NCBI GenBank assembly: GCA_016763915.1
Contig: JAESSX010000246.1
Coordinates: 1 to 12,488, forward strand
Direction of reading: 5' to 3'
Source of the DNA: Rhodospirillales bacterium
Lineage (GTDB): Bacteria > Pseudomonadota > Alphaproteobacteria > Rhodospirillales_A > Casp-alpha2
DNA length: 12,488 nt
The notes below the pieces were generated by a model, which saw nothing but the letters and a program-made list of their open reading frames with translations, was not told the origin of the DNA and made no database searches. The position numbers were made by a program, and so were the translations under genes. Positions 1 through 7,314 of this stretch are shown here, piece by piece; the first letter of the stretch is position 1, and the number at the start of each line of letters is the position of its first letter.

Positions 1-783
1 GATCTGGTATTGGCCGCGCGCCAGGTCCTCGCGGTCCCACTTGGCGCGCAACCGGAAGCCCCCCCGCCCGGTGCGATAGGCCTCGACGATGTTGGCCGGG
101 GGTTCGATGAGGACGCCGCCGGTGGGAAAGTCGGGGCCCGGAATCAGCTCCGCCAGCTTGTCGAACGTGACATTGGGAAACTTGATCAGGTGGCTCAGCG
201 CGTTGCACAACTCAACGATATTGTGCGGCGGAATGGAGGTCGCCATGCCGACGGCGATGCCCGCCGAGCCGTTGGCCAGCAGATTGGGAAACCGGGCCGG
301 CAGCACGATGGGCTCGGAATCCTCGCCGTCATAGGTTTCGCGGAAATCGACGGCGTCCTCATCGATGCCGTCGAGCAGGGTCCAGGCGACCTCGGTCAGG
401 CGCGCCTCGGTGTAGCGCATGGCGGCGGCGTTGTCGCCGTCGACGTTGCCGAAATTGCCCTGCCCGTCGACCAGCGTATAGCGTTGGGCGAATTCCTGGG
501 CCAGCCGCACCAGGGTGTCATAGACGGCGGCGTCCCCGTGGGGATGGTATTTACCGATGACGTCGCCGACCACGCGCGCGCATTTCTTGAACCCCGCGTC
601 CGGGTCCATTTTCAGTTTGCGCATGGCGAACAGCAGTCGGCGGTGGACGGGCTTCAGCCCGTCGCGGACATCCGGCAGTGAGCGCGAAACAATGGTGGAA
701 AGCGCATAAGACAGGTAGCGTTCGCTCAAGGCGTCGGCTAATCGGATGTCGCGGATGTCTCCGGTCGGGTCGGCCTTGGCCAT
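1..783 (-). CDS. parC: DNA topoisomerase IV subunit A (ParC), N-terminal 261 residues, cut by window edge
   Basis: ParC is the DNA-breaking and rejoining subunit of topoisomerase IV, which works with ParE to decatenate daughter chromosomes. The visible part starts at ATG 783-781 and reads without a stop to the window edge. It shows the winged-helix DNA-binding/catalytic core: [15 protein letters not shown] (residues 35-49), the quinolone-region stretch [13 protein letters not shown] (77-89), and [10 protein letters not shown] with the catalytic tyrosine at residue 124. The opening [20 protein letters not shown] is the ParC form; GyrA usually has a YLDYAMSVIVSRALP-type sequence. The residues matching E. 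coli ParC Ser80 and Glu84 are Ala85 and Asp89. The ribosome-binding site is weak (AGGA about 12 bases upstream). A promoter-like pair lies 44-74 bases upstream. In related genomes parC often lies near recO; here csp intervenes on the other strand. The identification is secure; the rest of the gene lies outside the window. Confidence 0.95.
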   Translation of the reverse strand, partial: MAKADPTGDIRDIRLADALSERYLSYALSTIVSRSLPDVRDGLKPVHRRLLFAMRKLKMDPDAGFKKCARVVGDVIGKYHPHGDAAVYDTLVRLAQEFAQRYTLVDGQGNFGNVDGDNAAAMRYTEARLTEVAWTLLDGIDEDAVDFRETYDGEDSEPIVLPARFPNLLANGSAGIAVGMATSIPPHNIVELCNALSHLIKFPNVTFDKLAELIPGPDFPTGGVLIEPPANIVEAYRTGRGGFRLRAKWDREDLARGQYQI

Positions 784-826
784 GGTGCGGTTAAGTCCTG
801 AAAGTGATGACGGTGATTTAACACCA

Positions 827-857
827 AATATAGTATCTCATATGTGAAAATCGTCAA
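827..857 (-). promoter_or_regulatory. Putative sigma-70 promoter for parC
   Basis: On the minus strand there is a -35 element TTGACG (852-857, 5 of 6 consensus). It is followed by TACTAT (830-835) at a 16-base spacing or TATATT (827-832) at a 19-base spacing. Transcription would start near 820, about 38 bases before the parC ATG. The surrounding DNA is clearly more AT-rich than the genes. This is based on sequence match only. Confidence 0.45.
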
Positions 858-1010
858 TCGGTGGAGATCAGGTGAATAATCCCCTAACCGTAGAATTTTC
901 CTTATTCGCCGGGGCAAAGGAATGGTTAGCAAACAAACGGGCGTCGCGATCTTTTTCCAATAGAGGTTGTGCGGTGTTGGGTTAGGAACATTCTCAGTAA
1001 AATTCGAAAA

Positions 1011-1041
1011 TTGGCTGTTTTCTTTCGGAAAATTGTATAGT
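1011..1041 (+). promoter_or_regulatory. Putative promoter for the cold-shock gene
   Basis: TATAGT (1036-1041) is a good -10 element (5 of 6). The best -35 candidate is TTGGCT (1011-1016), but the 19-base spacer is longer than ideal. It predicts a start near 1048 and an untranslated leader of about 68 bases before the csp ATG. The leader contains a perfect palindrome GATCG-T-CGATC (1068-1078) and a G-rich stretch. Cold-shock genes often have structured leaders that control translation with temperature; whether this one does is inference. Confidence 0.35.
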
Positions 1042-1115
1042 CTGTAACTCAGCCTTCCGCGACAGGGGATCGTCGATCGGGGGGTCGTTTAGTCGAAAGA
1101 GGAAGAGTTAAGGTA

Positions 1116-1382
1116 ATGCCTACAGGAACTGTTAAGTGGTTTAACCGCGCCAAGGGTTATGGCTTCATCGAACCGGAAGACGGCGATAAGGATGCTTTCG
1201 TCCATATTTCCGCGGTTCAGAACGCCGGGATGGAAACACTCGACGAAGGTCAGAAAGTTCAGTACGAACTGGTCGAAGGCGCCAATGGCAAAACATCCGC
1301 TGAGAATATCGTTGACCTGACTGGCGGCGATGCTCCGGCTGGCGGAGCCGACGAAGCTCCCGCGAGCGACGCCGAGGAGTAA
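1116..1382 (+). CDS. Cold-shock domain protein (CspA family) with acidic C-terminal tail
   Basis: This is a single cold-shock domain of the OB-fold type, which binds single-stranded RNA and DNA and acts as an RNA chaperone or anti-terminator. The 88-residue protein shows [18 protein letters not shown] at the N-terminus, with RNP1 (KGYGFI, residues 13-18) and RNP2 (DAFVHIS, 26-32). The fold ends near residue 69 (SAENIVDLT). A tail of about 19 residues rich in Gly, Ala, Asp and Glu follows, ending DAEE; typical CspA proteins are about 67-70 residues long. The start is supported by AGGAAGAG (1100-1107) 8 bases upstream. The gene stands alone on the plus strand, divergent from parC and convergent with recO. 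Several Csp paralogues usually occur per genome, so no specific gene letter is given, and a cold-inducible or a constitutive role cannot be told apart. Confidence 0.93.
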   Translation: MPTGTVKWFNRAKGYGFIEPEDGDKDAFVHISAVQNAGMETLDEGQKVQYELVEGANGKTSAENIVDLTGGDAPAGGADEAPASDAEE

Positions 1383-1393
1383 TCGGTCAACGC

Positions 1394-1422
1394 CTGCCCT
1401 CTCCTCGTTTGCTTGAGGGCGG
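1394..1422. terminator. Possible hairpin between convergent csp and recO
   Basis: An 8-bp stem CTGCCCTC / GAGGGCGG (1394-1401 with 1415-1422, one G-T pair) encloses a 13-base loop. It sits in the 55-base gap between the ends of the two convergent genes, a sensible place for a two-way terminator. No T-run follows on either strand, so a classical intrinsic terminator is doubtful. Confidence 0.25.
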
Positions 1423-1437
1423 TAGACTGTCTCTCCT

Positions 1438-2166
1438 TCATGTTGCCGGCCTGGACCGGAGTCTTTCCGTGAGTCTGTTACGGGCCGCCGGCATTCCTTT
1501 ACCGGTGGTGTGGAAGATGTTTTTTTCCAGGAAATATCCTGTCAGTCTGAGCCCCGCCAGGACATCTTCCGGGGAACCGCCGGCTCCGGGGCGTAACAGA
1601 AATTCCGGCAACGCCAGCAATTTGGTCTTGTAGGGCTCGCCGGCCGCCAGCGACACCGCCCGGCCGGATTTGGGCGACACATAGGCCAGTTGGTCGTTTT
1701 GCCCGGTCGATGCGCAGGCGCTCAGGTCGAGCGCGAATCCGACCTCGCCCAGTAAACCCATTTCCCATTTCACATAGGCCGACGGCCAGTTGTCGTGCTC
1801 CAGCGTGCGCATCAGCGCCAACAGGCCCTCGAACACGGGCCGGTGGGGTTCGCGTTCGGCGAGAGCGCCTTCGGCGACGGCGCAGGCGGAACTCAGGCCC
1901 GACAATTTCAACGCATCGCGCATGACCTTGGCGGCGAAGGCCTCTGTCATTTCGCAATTGTAAGCGCCCAGGTGCTCGGCCAGCCGCGCCTGCCAGCGGG
2001 CTTCGACCCGGTTCCCGGGTTGCAGGATGCCGCGCGCCCGTTTTCCGCTGCCGCCGCGAACCAGCCCCAGATGCCGGCCGTGCTCACGGGTCAGCAAGGT
2101 AACGATGGCCGATGTTTCGCCGTGCTTCCTTGCCGATAATACGATTCCGTCGTCTGTCCATTCCAT
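1438..2166 (-). CDS. recO: DNA repair protein RecO
   Basis: RecO is a recombination mediator that, with RecR, loads RecA onto SSB-coated single-stranded DNA in the RecFOR gap-repair pathway. The 242-residue product has the usual length. It opens with the RecO N-terminal OB-fold sequence (MEWTDDGIVLSARKHGETSA, then REHGRHLGLVRGG near residues 27-39). The helical C-terminal part contains VKWEMGLLGEVGFALDLSAC and the YVSPKSGRAVS stretch seen in alphaproteobacterial RecO. The start ATG 2166-2164 has no good Shine-Dalgarno sequence. In related genomes recO usually follows era directly in the lepB-rnc-era-recO operon. Here a racemase gene on the opposite strand lies between, so recO must have its own promoter in or beyond the 120-base gap at 2167-2286. 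I saw no strong promoter match for it there. Confidence 0.93.
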   Translation of the reverse strand: MEWTDDGIVLSARKHGETSAIVTLLTREHGRHLGLVRGGSGKRARGILQPGNRVEARWQARLAEHLGAYNCEMTEAFAAKVMRDALKLSGLSSACAVAEGALAEREPHRPVFEGLLALMRTLEHDNWPSAYVKWEMGLLGEVGFALDLSACASTGQNDQLAYVSPKSGRAVSLAAGEPYKTKLLALPEFLLRPGAGGSPEDVLAGLRLTGYFLEKNIFHTTGKGMPAARNRLTERLRSRPAT

Positions 2167-2206
2167 GGCGGCAGTCTACCGGTCCGGGTGGCCCAGGACA
2201 AAGCCG

Positions 2207-2236
2207 CTGGCAATGGACCGCGCCCGGCAATATAAA
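2207..2236 (+). promoter_or_regulatory. Putative promoter for the racemase gene
   Basis: CTGGCA (2207-2212, 4 of 6) and TATAAA (2231-2236, 5 of 6) are separated by 18 bases on the plus strand. Transcription would begin near 2243, about 44 bases before the ATG at 2287. This supports the downstream start codon, because the alternative ATG at 2236 would overlap the -10 element. Confidence 0.4.
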
Positions 2237-2286
2237 TGCGGACGCCGTCGGGTTGGGGGATTTCGGATAATGCAGGTTACAAAGCC

Positions 2287-3036
2287 ATGACTTCAGCGGA
2301 TACCCGAACAAGACCCGATATACTGGGCGTGTTGGGCGGCATGGGGCCGCTGGCGACGGCGGACTTTCTGACCAAGTTGATATCGCTCACCCCGGCCCGG
2401 GAGGACGCGGATCATATCCCGCTCGTGGTTTCGTCCGAACCGCACATCCCGGCGCGGGTCCTGGGGATGGCCAACGACGCCCCCGGCTCGCCGTTGGCGG
2501 CGATGCTTGAACGGCGGGATTTCCTTATCAAGGGGGGCGCGCAGGCCATCGCCATGCCGTGCAATACGGCCCATTACTGGTACGCCGACCTGAAGGCGGG
2601 GCTGGACGTTCCCTTTCTTCATATTGTCGAGGCGGTGATCGGGGTGCTGGAGGCAGAAGACCATGCCGGCGCGACCATCGGCCTGATGGGAACCCGGGCG
2701 ACGATCGAGGGCCGCCTGTACGAAGACCCGATCCGGCAACGGGGGTTCGCCTGCCTTGTCGCCGATAAGGAACTGACCGCGTCTCACGTCGTTCCGGGCA
2801 TCGCCCTGGTAAAACAAAACCGGATACCCGAGGCCAGGGCGCTGCTGCGGCACGCGGTCGAACGGTTAGCCGACGCCGGCGCCGAAAAAGTGGTGTTGGG
2901 ATGTACCGAACTTCCGGTCGGCCTGGACATGAGTGATGCCTGGGTCGCGGAGCGATGCATCGACCCGACCGCGGCGCTGGCCCAGGCGTGCGTCGACTGG
3001 GCGATGGCGGCGCGCCAACAGGCCGGGATCGGTTAA
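2287..3036 (+). CDS. Aspartate/glutamate racemase family protein
   Basis: This family inverts the alpha-carbon of acidic (and sometimes other) amino acids without a cofactor, using two cysteines as acid and base. The 249-residue protein has the family N-terminus ILGVLGGMGPLATADF (residues 12-27), the first catalytic cysteine in AMPCNTAHYWY (Cys92) and the second in VVLGCTELP (Cys206). This two-lobed pattern matches cytosolic amino-acid racemases of the aspartate racemase / YgeA type. MurI glutamate racemase is related but has different sequence around the cysteines, so D-aspartate or a broad substrate range is more likely than cell-wall D-glutamate. The ATG at 2287 is preferred to the in-frame ATG at 2236, because the conserved start lies close to it and the promoter match overlaps 2236. 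The gene lies antisense between recO and era and ends only 16 bases from the era stop. Substrate is not determined by sequence. Confidence 0.88.
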   Translation: MTSADTRTRPDILGVLGGMGPLATADFLTKLISLTPAREDADHIPLVVSSEPHIPARVLGMANDAPGSPLAAMLERRDFLIKGGAQAIAMPCNTAHYWYADLKAGLDVPFLHIVEAVIGVLEAEDHAGATIGLMGTRATIEGRLYEDPIRQRGFACLVADKELTASHVVPGIALVKQNRIPEARALLRHAVERLADAGAEKVVLGCTELPVGLDMSDAWVAERCIDPTAALAQACVDWAMAARQQAGIG

Positions 3037-3052
3037 AGGGAGGCTCTGGGAG

Positions 3053-3957
3053 TCAGGCGTTAAAATCCAGCCCCAGGTCGCGGTAGCGTTCCGGGTCGTC
3101 GCCCCACTTCTCGCGCACCTTGACGAACAGGAACAGGTGCACCCGGCGCTCGAAAATTTCCTCCAGTTCCTCGCGCGCGGCCTGGCCCAGGGCTTTGATG
3201 CGCTTGCCGCCCTTGCCCAGAACGATGGCCTTCTGAGTCGGGCGTTCGACATAGATCACCTGTTCGATTTTCACCGACCCGTCGTCATGTTCCGTCCATG
3301 TCTCGGTTTCCACCGTCGCCGCGTAAGGCAGTTCCTGATGCAGTTGCAGGTACAGTTTCTCGCGCGTGATCTCGGACGCCGTCAGCCGCCCCGGCATGTC
3401 GGAGATCTGGTCTTCCGGAAACAGCCACGGGCCGGCGGGAACGCGCGCGGTGAGATACGCCATAAGATCGGCGACGCCGTCGCCCAGTTCGGCCGAGATC
3501 ATGAAGATTTCCGTAAACACGCCCGTTGCGTTCAATTGGGTGGTCAGGTTGAGCAATTTCGGCTTGGCGACAAGATCGACCTTGTTGAGGGCGAGCGTGA
3601 CCTTGCGTTCGGTTTTTTTCAGCCGTTTGACAATGTCCCGGGTGTCACCGTCGAAACCCCGGCTTGCGTCTACTAGTAGAAGAATGTCGTCGGCGTCCCC
3701 GGCCCCGCCCCAGGCGGCGGCGACCATGGCCCGGTCGAGCCGGCGTTTGGGTTTGAAGATGCCCGGTGTGTCGATGAAAATAATCTGGGCATCGCCTTCG
3801 ATGCAGATGCCGAGTACCCGGGACCGGGTCGTCTGCACCTTGGGCGAGACAATGACACCTTGGTTCCGACCAGCCGGTTGAGCAGCGTCGACTTACCGAC
3901 ATTGGGCGCGCCGACGATTGCGACAAACCCGGCGCGCGTGTTGGGAGGTGTGGTCAT
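3053..3957 (-). pseudogene. era: GTPase Era, reading frame broken by one missing base near 3854
   Basis: Era is a KH-domain GTPase that binds the 3' end of 16S rRNA and helps assemble the 30S subunit. The first frame (ATG 3957-3955) gives residues 1-35 with the P-loop GAPNVGKST (16-24), then runs out of frame to a stop after 94 codons. Homology resumes in another frame from [15 protein letters not shown] onward and continues to TGA 3055-3053. It includes DTPG (63-66), NKVD (125-128), an SAE-type G5 motif, and the KH-domain loop GKGG (248-251), in corrected numbering. Adding one base after GTGTC (about 3854) restores a normal 301-residue Era. The break falls just before switch I. The start overlaps the rnc stop in an ATGA. 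A restart at GTG 3838 would lack the P-loop. A sequencing or assembly error is more likely than true loss, since all downstream motifs are intact. Confidence 0.9.
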
Positions 3958-4664
3958 TGTTGTTCCTGAATGCGGTCCATAAGGGTTTCTGCGGCGTTCT
4001 GTTCGGCGGCCTGTTTCGAGGCCCCCTCCCCGGTCGCCGGTTTCATTTCGTGAACCGAGGCCTCAACCGTGAAGCGGGGCGCGTGGGCCGGACCTTCCTC
4101 GTTGGTCACCCGATAGACCGGCAGCGCCAAACCGCGCGCCTGCGCCCATTCCTGCAATAACGTCTTGGCGTCCTTGGGCGGGGCCAGGTCTTCGGACATC
4201 AAGGGGCGCCAGTGTTCATGGACGAACGTCTCGGCGACTTTGAGCCCGCCATCCAGGTACAGCGCCGCGATGATCGCTTCGCAGCAATCGGCTTGAATGC
4301 TGGGATTATCCCGTCCGCCGATTTCCTCTTCGCCACGGGCCAGGCGTACGTACGGGGCCAGGCCGATGTCGGCGGCGACCCGGGTCAGGGACTGGGCGCG
4401 CGCCAGGGCCGAGAAGCGGTATGCGATTTTGCCTTCGGCCTCGCCGGGAAAGGAATCCAGCAGCATTCCGGCAAGGGCCAGCCCGAGAACCCGGTCGCCC
4501 AGAAACTCCAGCCGCTCGTTGGATTGCAATCGGTCGCGGGTGGCGCCCGAATGGGTCAGGGCCTGGACCAGAAGTTTGGGATTGTTGAAACGGTGGCCGA
4601 GTTTTTCCTGCAGCCCATCCAGGTTGGGCATTGCTGCCTCGCCTTTAAGTCCATCACGGCTCAT
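3954..4664 (-). CDS. rnc: Ribonuclease III
   Basis: RNase III cuts double-stranded RNA, processing rRNA precursors and some mRNAs in the cytoplasm. The catalytic domain carries the signature [13 protein letters not shown] (residues 49-61) with acidic residues Glu50, Glu53 and Asp57. The second metal-binding pair is ADCCEAII with Asp126 and Glu129, at the same spacing as E. coli Asp45/Asp114. A double-stranded-RNA-binding domain follows ([15 protein letters not shown] to the C-terminus). With the start at ATG 4664-4662, the product is 236 residues and overlaps the lepB stop as ATGA. An internal ATG at 4631-4629, preceded by GGCGAGG, would give 225 residues and is a real alternative. An ATG at 4709 is possible but would overlap lepB by 49 bases. 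The 3' end overlaps the era start, as in the common lepB-rnc-era operon. Confidence 0.94.
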   Translation of the reverse strand: MSRDGLKGEAAMPNLDGLQEKLGHRFNNPKLLVQALTHSGATRDRLQSNERLEFLGDRVLGLALAGMLLDSFPGEAEGKIAYRFSALARAQSLTRVAADIGLAPYVRLARGEEEIGGRDNPSIQADCCEAIIAALYLDGGLKVAETFVHEHWRPLMSEDLAPPKDAKTLLQEWAQARGLALPVYRVTNEEGPAHAPRFTVEASVHEMKPATGEGASKQAAEQNAAETLMDRIQEQQ

Positions 4665-5413
4665 TCTATACCCTGAAAAAAGCGTTCGAATCTTAGCGAA
4701 CCCGCCCATTGCCAGAACTTCCAGGCAGACCCGTCAACGGAAAAAAACAGGACGTCCGCCCGCCCGACCAGATTTTCCAGAGGAATAAAGCCGACGTCAT
4801 TCAAAAACCGGCTATCGCGGGAACGGTCACGGTTGTCGCCCATGGCGAAGTAGTGGCCTTTGGGAACCTTGTAGACGGGTGTGTTGTCGTAAAATGTTTT
4901 TTCGGTCACTTCCAGGACGTAATGGCGCTTGCCGCCCGGCAGCGTTTCCAGGTAGCGGGCCGTGCGGGTGTAATTGCTTCCGGAGCGTTCGATAAAATCG
5001 TCGACCCGTTCGCGTTTGACCGGCTTGCCGTTGATATAAAGAATGCTGTTCTTCAATTGCACGGTGTCGCCGGGCAGGCCGATAATGCGCTTGATGTAAT
5101 CGGTTTTGTTGTCCGTCGGCAGCTTGAACACCATGACATCGCCGCGTTTGGGCTCTTCAAAGAAAATGCGTCCTGGAATGAGCGGCAGGCTGAACGGCAG
5201 GGAATGGCGGCTGTACCCGTAGGACGCCTTGGAAACAAACAGATAGTCGCCGACCAGAAGCGTCGGGATCATCGAGCCGGACGGTATGTTAAAGGGCTCG
5301 TAGGCAACCGTGCGCACCCCAAGCGCAATGAGAATAGCGACGAAAACAGTGGTCAGGGTTTCCTTGAAGCCACCCGTTTCTTTTTCAGCCATGGTATCCG
5401 ATTCTTCAGCCAT
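4661..5413 (-). CDS. lepB: Signal peptidase I
   Basis: This membrane-bound serine protease removes signal peptides from exported proteins on the periplasmic side, using a Ser-Lys dyad. A single N-terminal membrane segment spans about residues 21-36 (TTVFVAILIALGVRTV). Box B is IPSGSMIPTL with catalytic Ser47. Box D is YIKRIIGLPGD with catalytic Lys108, and box E is GDNRDRSRDSR near residue 193. The length of 250 residues fits alphaproteobacterial LepB with one transmembrane segment, shorter than the two-segment E. coli enzyme. The start at 5413 has only a weak GG-rich ribosome-binding site; a second in-frame ATG at 5392 would remove seven residues. The gene follows acpS after an 87-base gap in which I see no clear terminator or promoter. 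Its stop overlaps the rnc start. Confidence 0.96.
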   Translation of the reverse strand: MAEESDTMAEKETGGFKETLTTVFVAILIALGVRTVAYEPFNIPSGSMIPTLLVGDYLFVSKASYGYSRHSLPFSLPLIPGRIFFEEPKRGDVMVFKLPTDNKTDYIKRIIGLPGDTVQLKNSILYINGKPVKRERVDDFIERSGSNYTRTARYLETLPGGKRHYVLEVTEKTFYDNTPVYKVPKGHYFAMGDNRDRSRDSRFLNDVGFIPLENLVGRADVLFFSVDGSAWKFWQWAGSLRFERFFQGIE

Positions 5414-5500
5414 TAAATCCGCCGTATCAAATATTAGATGTGAGGAAAAGACGCCAAAGGTGCCGTTTCGCGGCGAATAAGCCAGCCCGCCGGTCTGCTG

Positions 5501-5923
5501 TCAAGAAGCAACGCTTCCGGTCTGGCTTTGGGGTTCGGCGGAGATAATCACCATTGCGTGGGCCATCGGGTATTCATCGCTTTGCGAAATATCGACGCGG
5601 GCCGTCATGCCGTCGGGCAACAGGTTGTCCAACCGCGCCTTGGCGCCGCCGGTCAGAACCATGTATGGCTGACCCGAGGGACGATTGGCGACGACCATGT
5701 CACGCCAGAACACGCCTTGGCGAAATCCGGTGCCAAGCGCCTTGGCGCAGGCTTCCTTGGCGGCGAAGCTCTGGGCATAGGACGACGCCGGGTTGGCGCG
5801 GCGGTTGGCTTTCGTCTGTTCGATTGCGTTGTACAGGCGCTTGATAAAGCGCTGTCCGAAGCGCTCCAGGGTGTGTTCGATTCTGCGGATATCGCAGAGG
5901 TCCGTGCCGACGCCGATAATCAT
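5501..5923 (-). CDS. acpS: Holo-[acyl-carrier-protein] synthase
   Basis: AcpS transfers the 4'-phosphopantetheine arm of coenzyme A to a serine of acyl carrier protein, which switches on fatty acid synthesis. The 140-residue product has the two metal-binding motifs of the family: IIGVGTDLCDIRRIE with Asp8, and SFAAKEACAKALGTG with Glu57. The trimer-forming small phosphopantetheinyl transferase fold is expected. The C-terminus ends with VIISAEPQSQTG, a little longer than the ~126-residue E. coli enzyme. The start at ATG 5923-5921 is well supported by a GAGGGAG Shine-Dalgarno sequence. It lies 14 bases after the pdxJ stop, the usual pdxJ-acpS order in proteobacteria, so the two genes are almost certainly co-transcribed. 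Confidence 0.95.
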   Translation of the reverse strand: MIIGVGTDLCDIRRIEHTLERFGQRFIKRLYNAIEQTKANRRANPASSYAQSFAAKEACAKALGTGFRQGVFWRDMVVANRPSGQPYMVLTGGAKARLDNLLPDGMTARVDISQSDEYPMAHAMVIISAEPQSQTGSVAS

Positions 5924-5937
5924 GCTCTCCCTCTCTT

Positions 5938-6681
5938 TCAGGCCGACCGGTCGGCGCGGGCCTGGTCCATCAACGATCGCATGCGCTTGATGGAACTATC
6001 GAGGCCGCTGAAGATCGCTTCCCCGATCAGGAAATGACCGATATTGAGCTCGCGCACGTTTGCCAGCGCGGCGATGGGGGTGACCGTCTGATACGTCAGG
6101 CCGTGCCCGGCATGGCATTCCAGGCCCAATTCCCCGGCCGCTTCGGCGGCCTCGGCGATACGCTGGAACTGGCGGTCCTGCTCCGTCCCGGTGGCGTCGC
6201 AATAGGCGCCGGTATGAAGCTCGACCACGGGCGCGCCCAGGCTCCGGGCGGCTTCCAGCTGTGTACGGTCGGGTTCGATGAACAGCGACACCCGAATCCC
6301 GGCGTCGCGCAACGTATCAATGTAGGGCGCTAGGTGTTGCTGGCCGCCGGCGACGTCGAGGCCCCCTTCGGTGGTTCGTTCCTCGCGCTTTTCCGGCACG
6401 ATGCAGGCCGCGTGCGGCTTGTGGCGAAGGGCGATATCGAGCATTACGCCGGTTGCCGCCATTTCCAGGTTTAACGGTATCCGCAGATGGGACATCAGGC
6501 GCGCAATGTCGTCGTCGGAAATGTGCCGGCGGTCTTCGCGCAGATGCGCCGTTATCCCGTCGGCGCCGGCGCGTTCGGCGAGGGTGGCGGCCTGGACCGG
6601 ATCCGGGTGGCCGCCGCCGCGCGCATTGCGGATCGTCGCCACGTGATCGATGTTGACGCCGAGCCTTAGGGATTGGGTCAT
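5938..6681 (-). CDS. pdxJ: Pyridoxine 5'-phosphate synthase
   Basis: PdxJ joins 1-deoxy-D-xylulose 5-phosphate with 3-amino-2-oxopropyl phosphate (the product of PdxA) to form pyridoxine 5'-phosphate. This is the ring-closing step of the DXP-dependent vitamin B6 pathway. The 247-residue TIM-barrel protein shows family motifs throughout: [17 protein letters not shown] (residues 7-23), [16 protein letters not shown] (39-54), NLEMAATG (71-78), [18 protein letters not shown] (93-110), ELHTGAYCD (154-162) and [12 protein letters not shown] (189-200). The start ATG 6681-6679 overlaps the stop of the upstream DUF2062 gene in an ATGA, so translation is probably coupled. acpS follows after 14 bases. 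Identification is firm. Confidence 0.97.
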   Translation of the reverse strand: MTQSLRLGVNIDHVATIRNARGGGHPDPVQAATLAERAGADGITAHLREDRRHISDDDIARLMSHLRIPLNLEMAATGVMLDIALRHKPHAACIVPEKREERTTEGGLDVAGGQQHLAPYIDTLRDAGIRVSLFIEPDRTQLEAARSLGAPVVELHTGAYCDATGTEQDRQFQRIAEAAEAAGELGLECHAGHGLTYQTVTPIAALANVRELNIGHFLIGEAIFSGLDSSIKRMRSLMDQARADRSA

Positions 6682-7271
6682 TGCAGGGGCTCCTGGTCAC
6701 CGATATTGCCGGCCATTTTATGCATTCTCCGTTCCTGATAGCGTTGAACAACATACTTCAACGGCAGATAAAACACCCCCCAAATCACGAGACCGGTGGG
6801 AACGCTGCTGACCAGCATGGGCCAGAAGATGGGGCCCGCGGTTTCCATCAGGTAGCCACCGTCCAGGCTGAGGAGGGCCTCCATCATGTGGCCGAAGACT
6901 TCGCTGTATTCCGGGACCTTGTCCCCGGTCAGCACTTCGCCGGCCGTCATCCAGGTGCCGGTCTGGTACAGCCACGTCCAGATAAAGGGAAAAGTCCACG
7001 GGTTGCCGACCGCGGTGCCGATGGCCGAGGCCAGAATATTGGCGCGGATGATCAACGCCAATAAAGCCGACAGGATGAAATGCAGTCCGACGAACGGGGT
7101 AAAGGACATCGCAGCCCCGCAGGCAAAGCCGCCGGCGATGGAATGTGCGGATCCCGGAAGCCGCGCCAATCGGTGCATGGAATAGGCACTGGCGCGCCGC
7201 CAGCCGCTGGACGGCCAGAAAAAATTCAGCACCCTGGTGCCCAGGGATAAGGGGTTTCGGCGTTTGAACAT
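6678..7271 (-). CDS. DUF2062 membrane protein of unknown function
   Basis: The 197-residue protein matches the DUF2062 pattern: a hydrophobic core with [21 protein letters not shown] (split around residues 85-105) and a preceding [19 protein letters not shown] stretch (49-67). Three hydrophobic segments can be seen, at about 44-75, 79-108 and 146-175, with a basic N-terminus and a charged C-terminus. It is therefore an inner-membrane protein. No catalytic motif was recognised, and the biochemical role of the family is not known to me. The gene lies 43 bases after rel/spoT and overlaps pdxJ by four bases, placing it in the stringent-response/PLP/export operon. The ribosome-binding site is weak. 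Family assignment is by sequence pattern from memory and fairly confident. Confidence 0.85.
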   Translation of the reverse strand: MFKRRNPLSLGTRVLNFFWPSSGWRRASAYSMHRLARLPGSAHSIAGGFACGAAMSFTPFVGLHFILSALLALIIRANILASAIGTAVGNPWTFPFIWTWLYQTGTWMTAGEVLTGDKVPEYSEVFGHMMEALLSLDGGYLMETAGPIFWPMLVSSVPTGLVIWGVFYLPLKYVVQRYQERRMHKMAGNIGDQEPLQ

Positions 7272-7314
7272 GCCCGGAATATAGGCCTTTAAAAGAGTCG
7301 TTGAAAAGCCTGGA

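Larger units (their letters stand above)
784..1115. other. AT-rich divergent intergenic region between parC and csp
   Basis: This 332-base gap holds no convincing gene. It is AT-rich compared with its flanks. A parC promoter candidate lies at its left end and a csp promoter plus leader at its right end. The middle (about 860-1000) contains no recognisable RNA gene, repeat or ORF with a ribosome-binding site. A 64-codon minus-strand ORF at 738-932 overlaps the parC start in another frame and looks like chance. Confidence 0.6.

Noticed and set aside
10..681. A 223-codon plus-strand frame opposite parC
   Set aside because: It is the antisense shadow of ParC, whose frame carries the catalytic tyrosine and conserved motifs. 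It shows no known domain.
738..932. A 64-codon minus-strand ORF over the parC start region
   Set aside because: It overlaps parC in a different frame, crosses the promoter candidate, and has no motif or credible ribosome-binding site.
2293..2853. A 186-codon minus-strand frame opposite the racemase gene
   Set aside because: The plus-strand frame has both catalytic cysteines and the family N-terminus; the minus-strand product is Arg-rich and motif-free.
3037..3052. Terminator between the convergent racemase and era genes
   Set aside because: The gap is 16 bases, with no stem-loop or T-run.
3053..3838. A separate shorter gene starting at GTG 3838 instead of a broken era
   Set aside because: It would be an Era without its P-loop, and the missing N-terminus is found in place in the adjoining frame. 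One frameshifted gene explains both pieces.
4665..4709. Upstream ATG start for rnc at 4709
   Set aside because: It would overlap lepB by 49 bases and add an unconserved 15-residue leader. The ATGA-overlap start at 4664 or the ATG at 4631 fits the family better.
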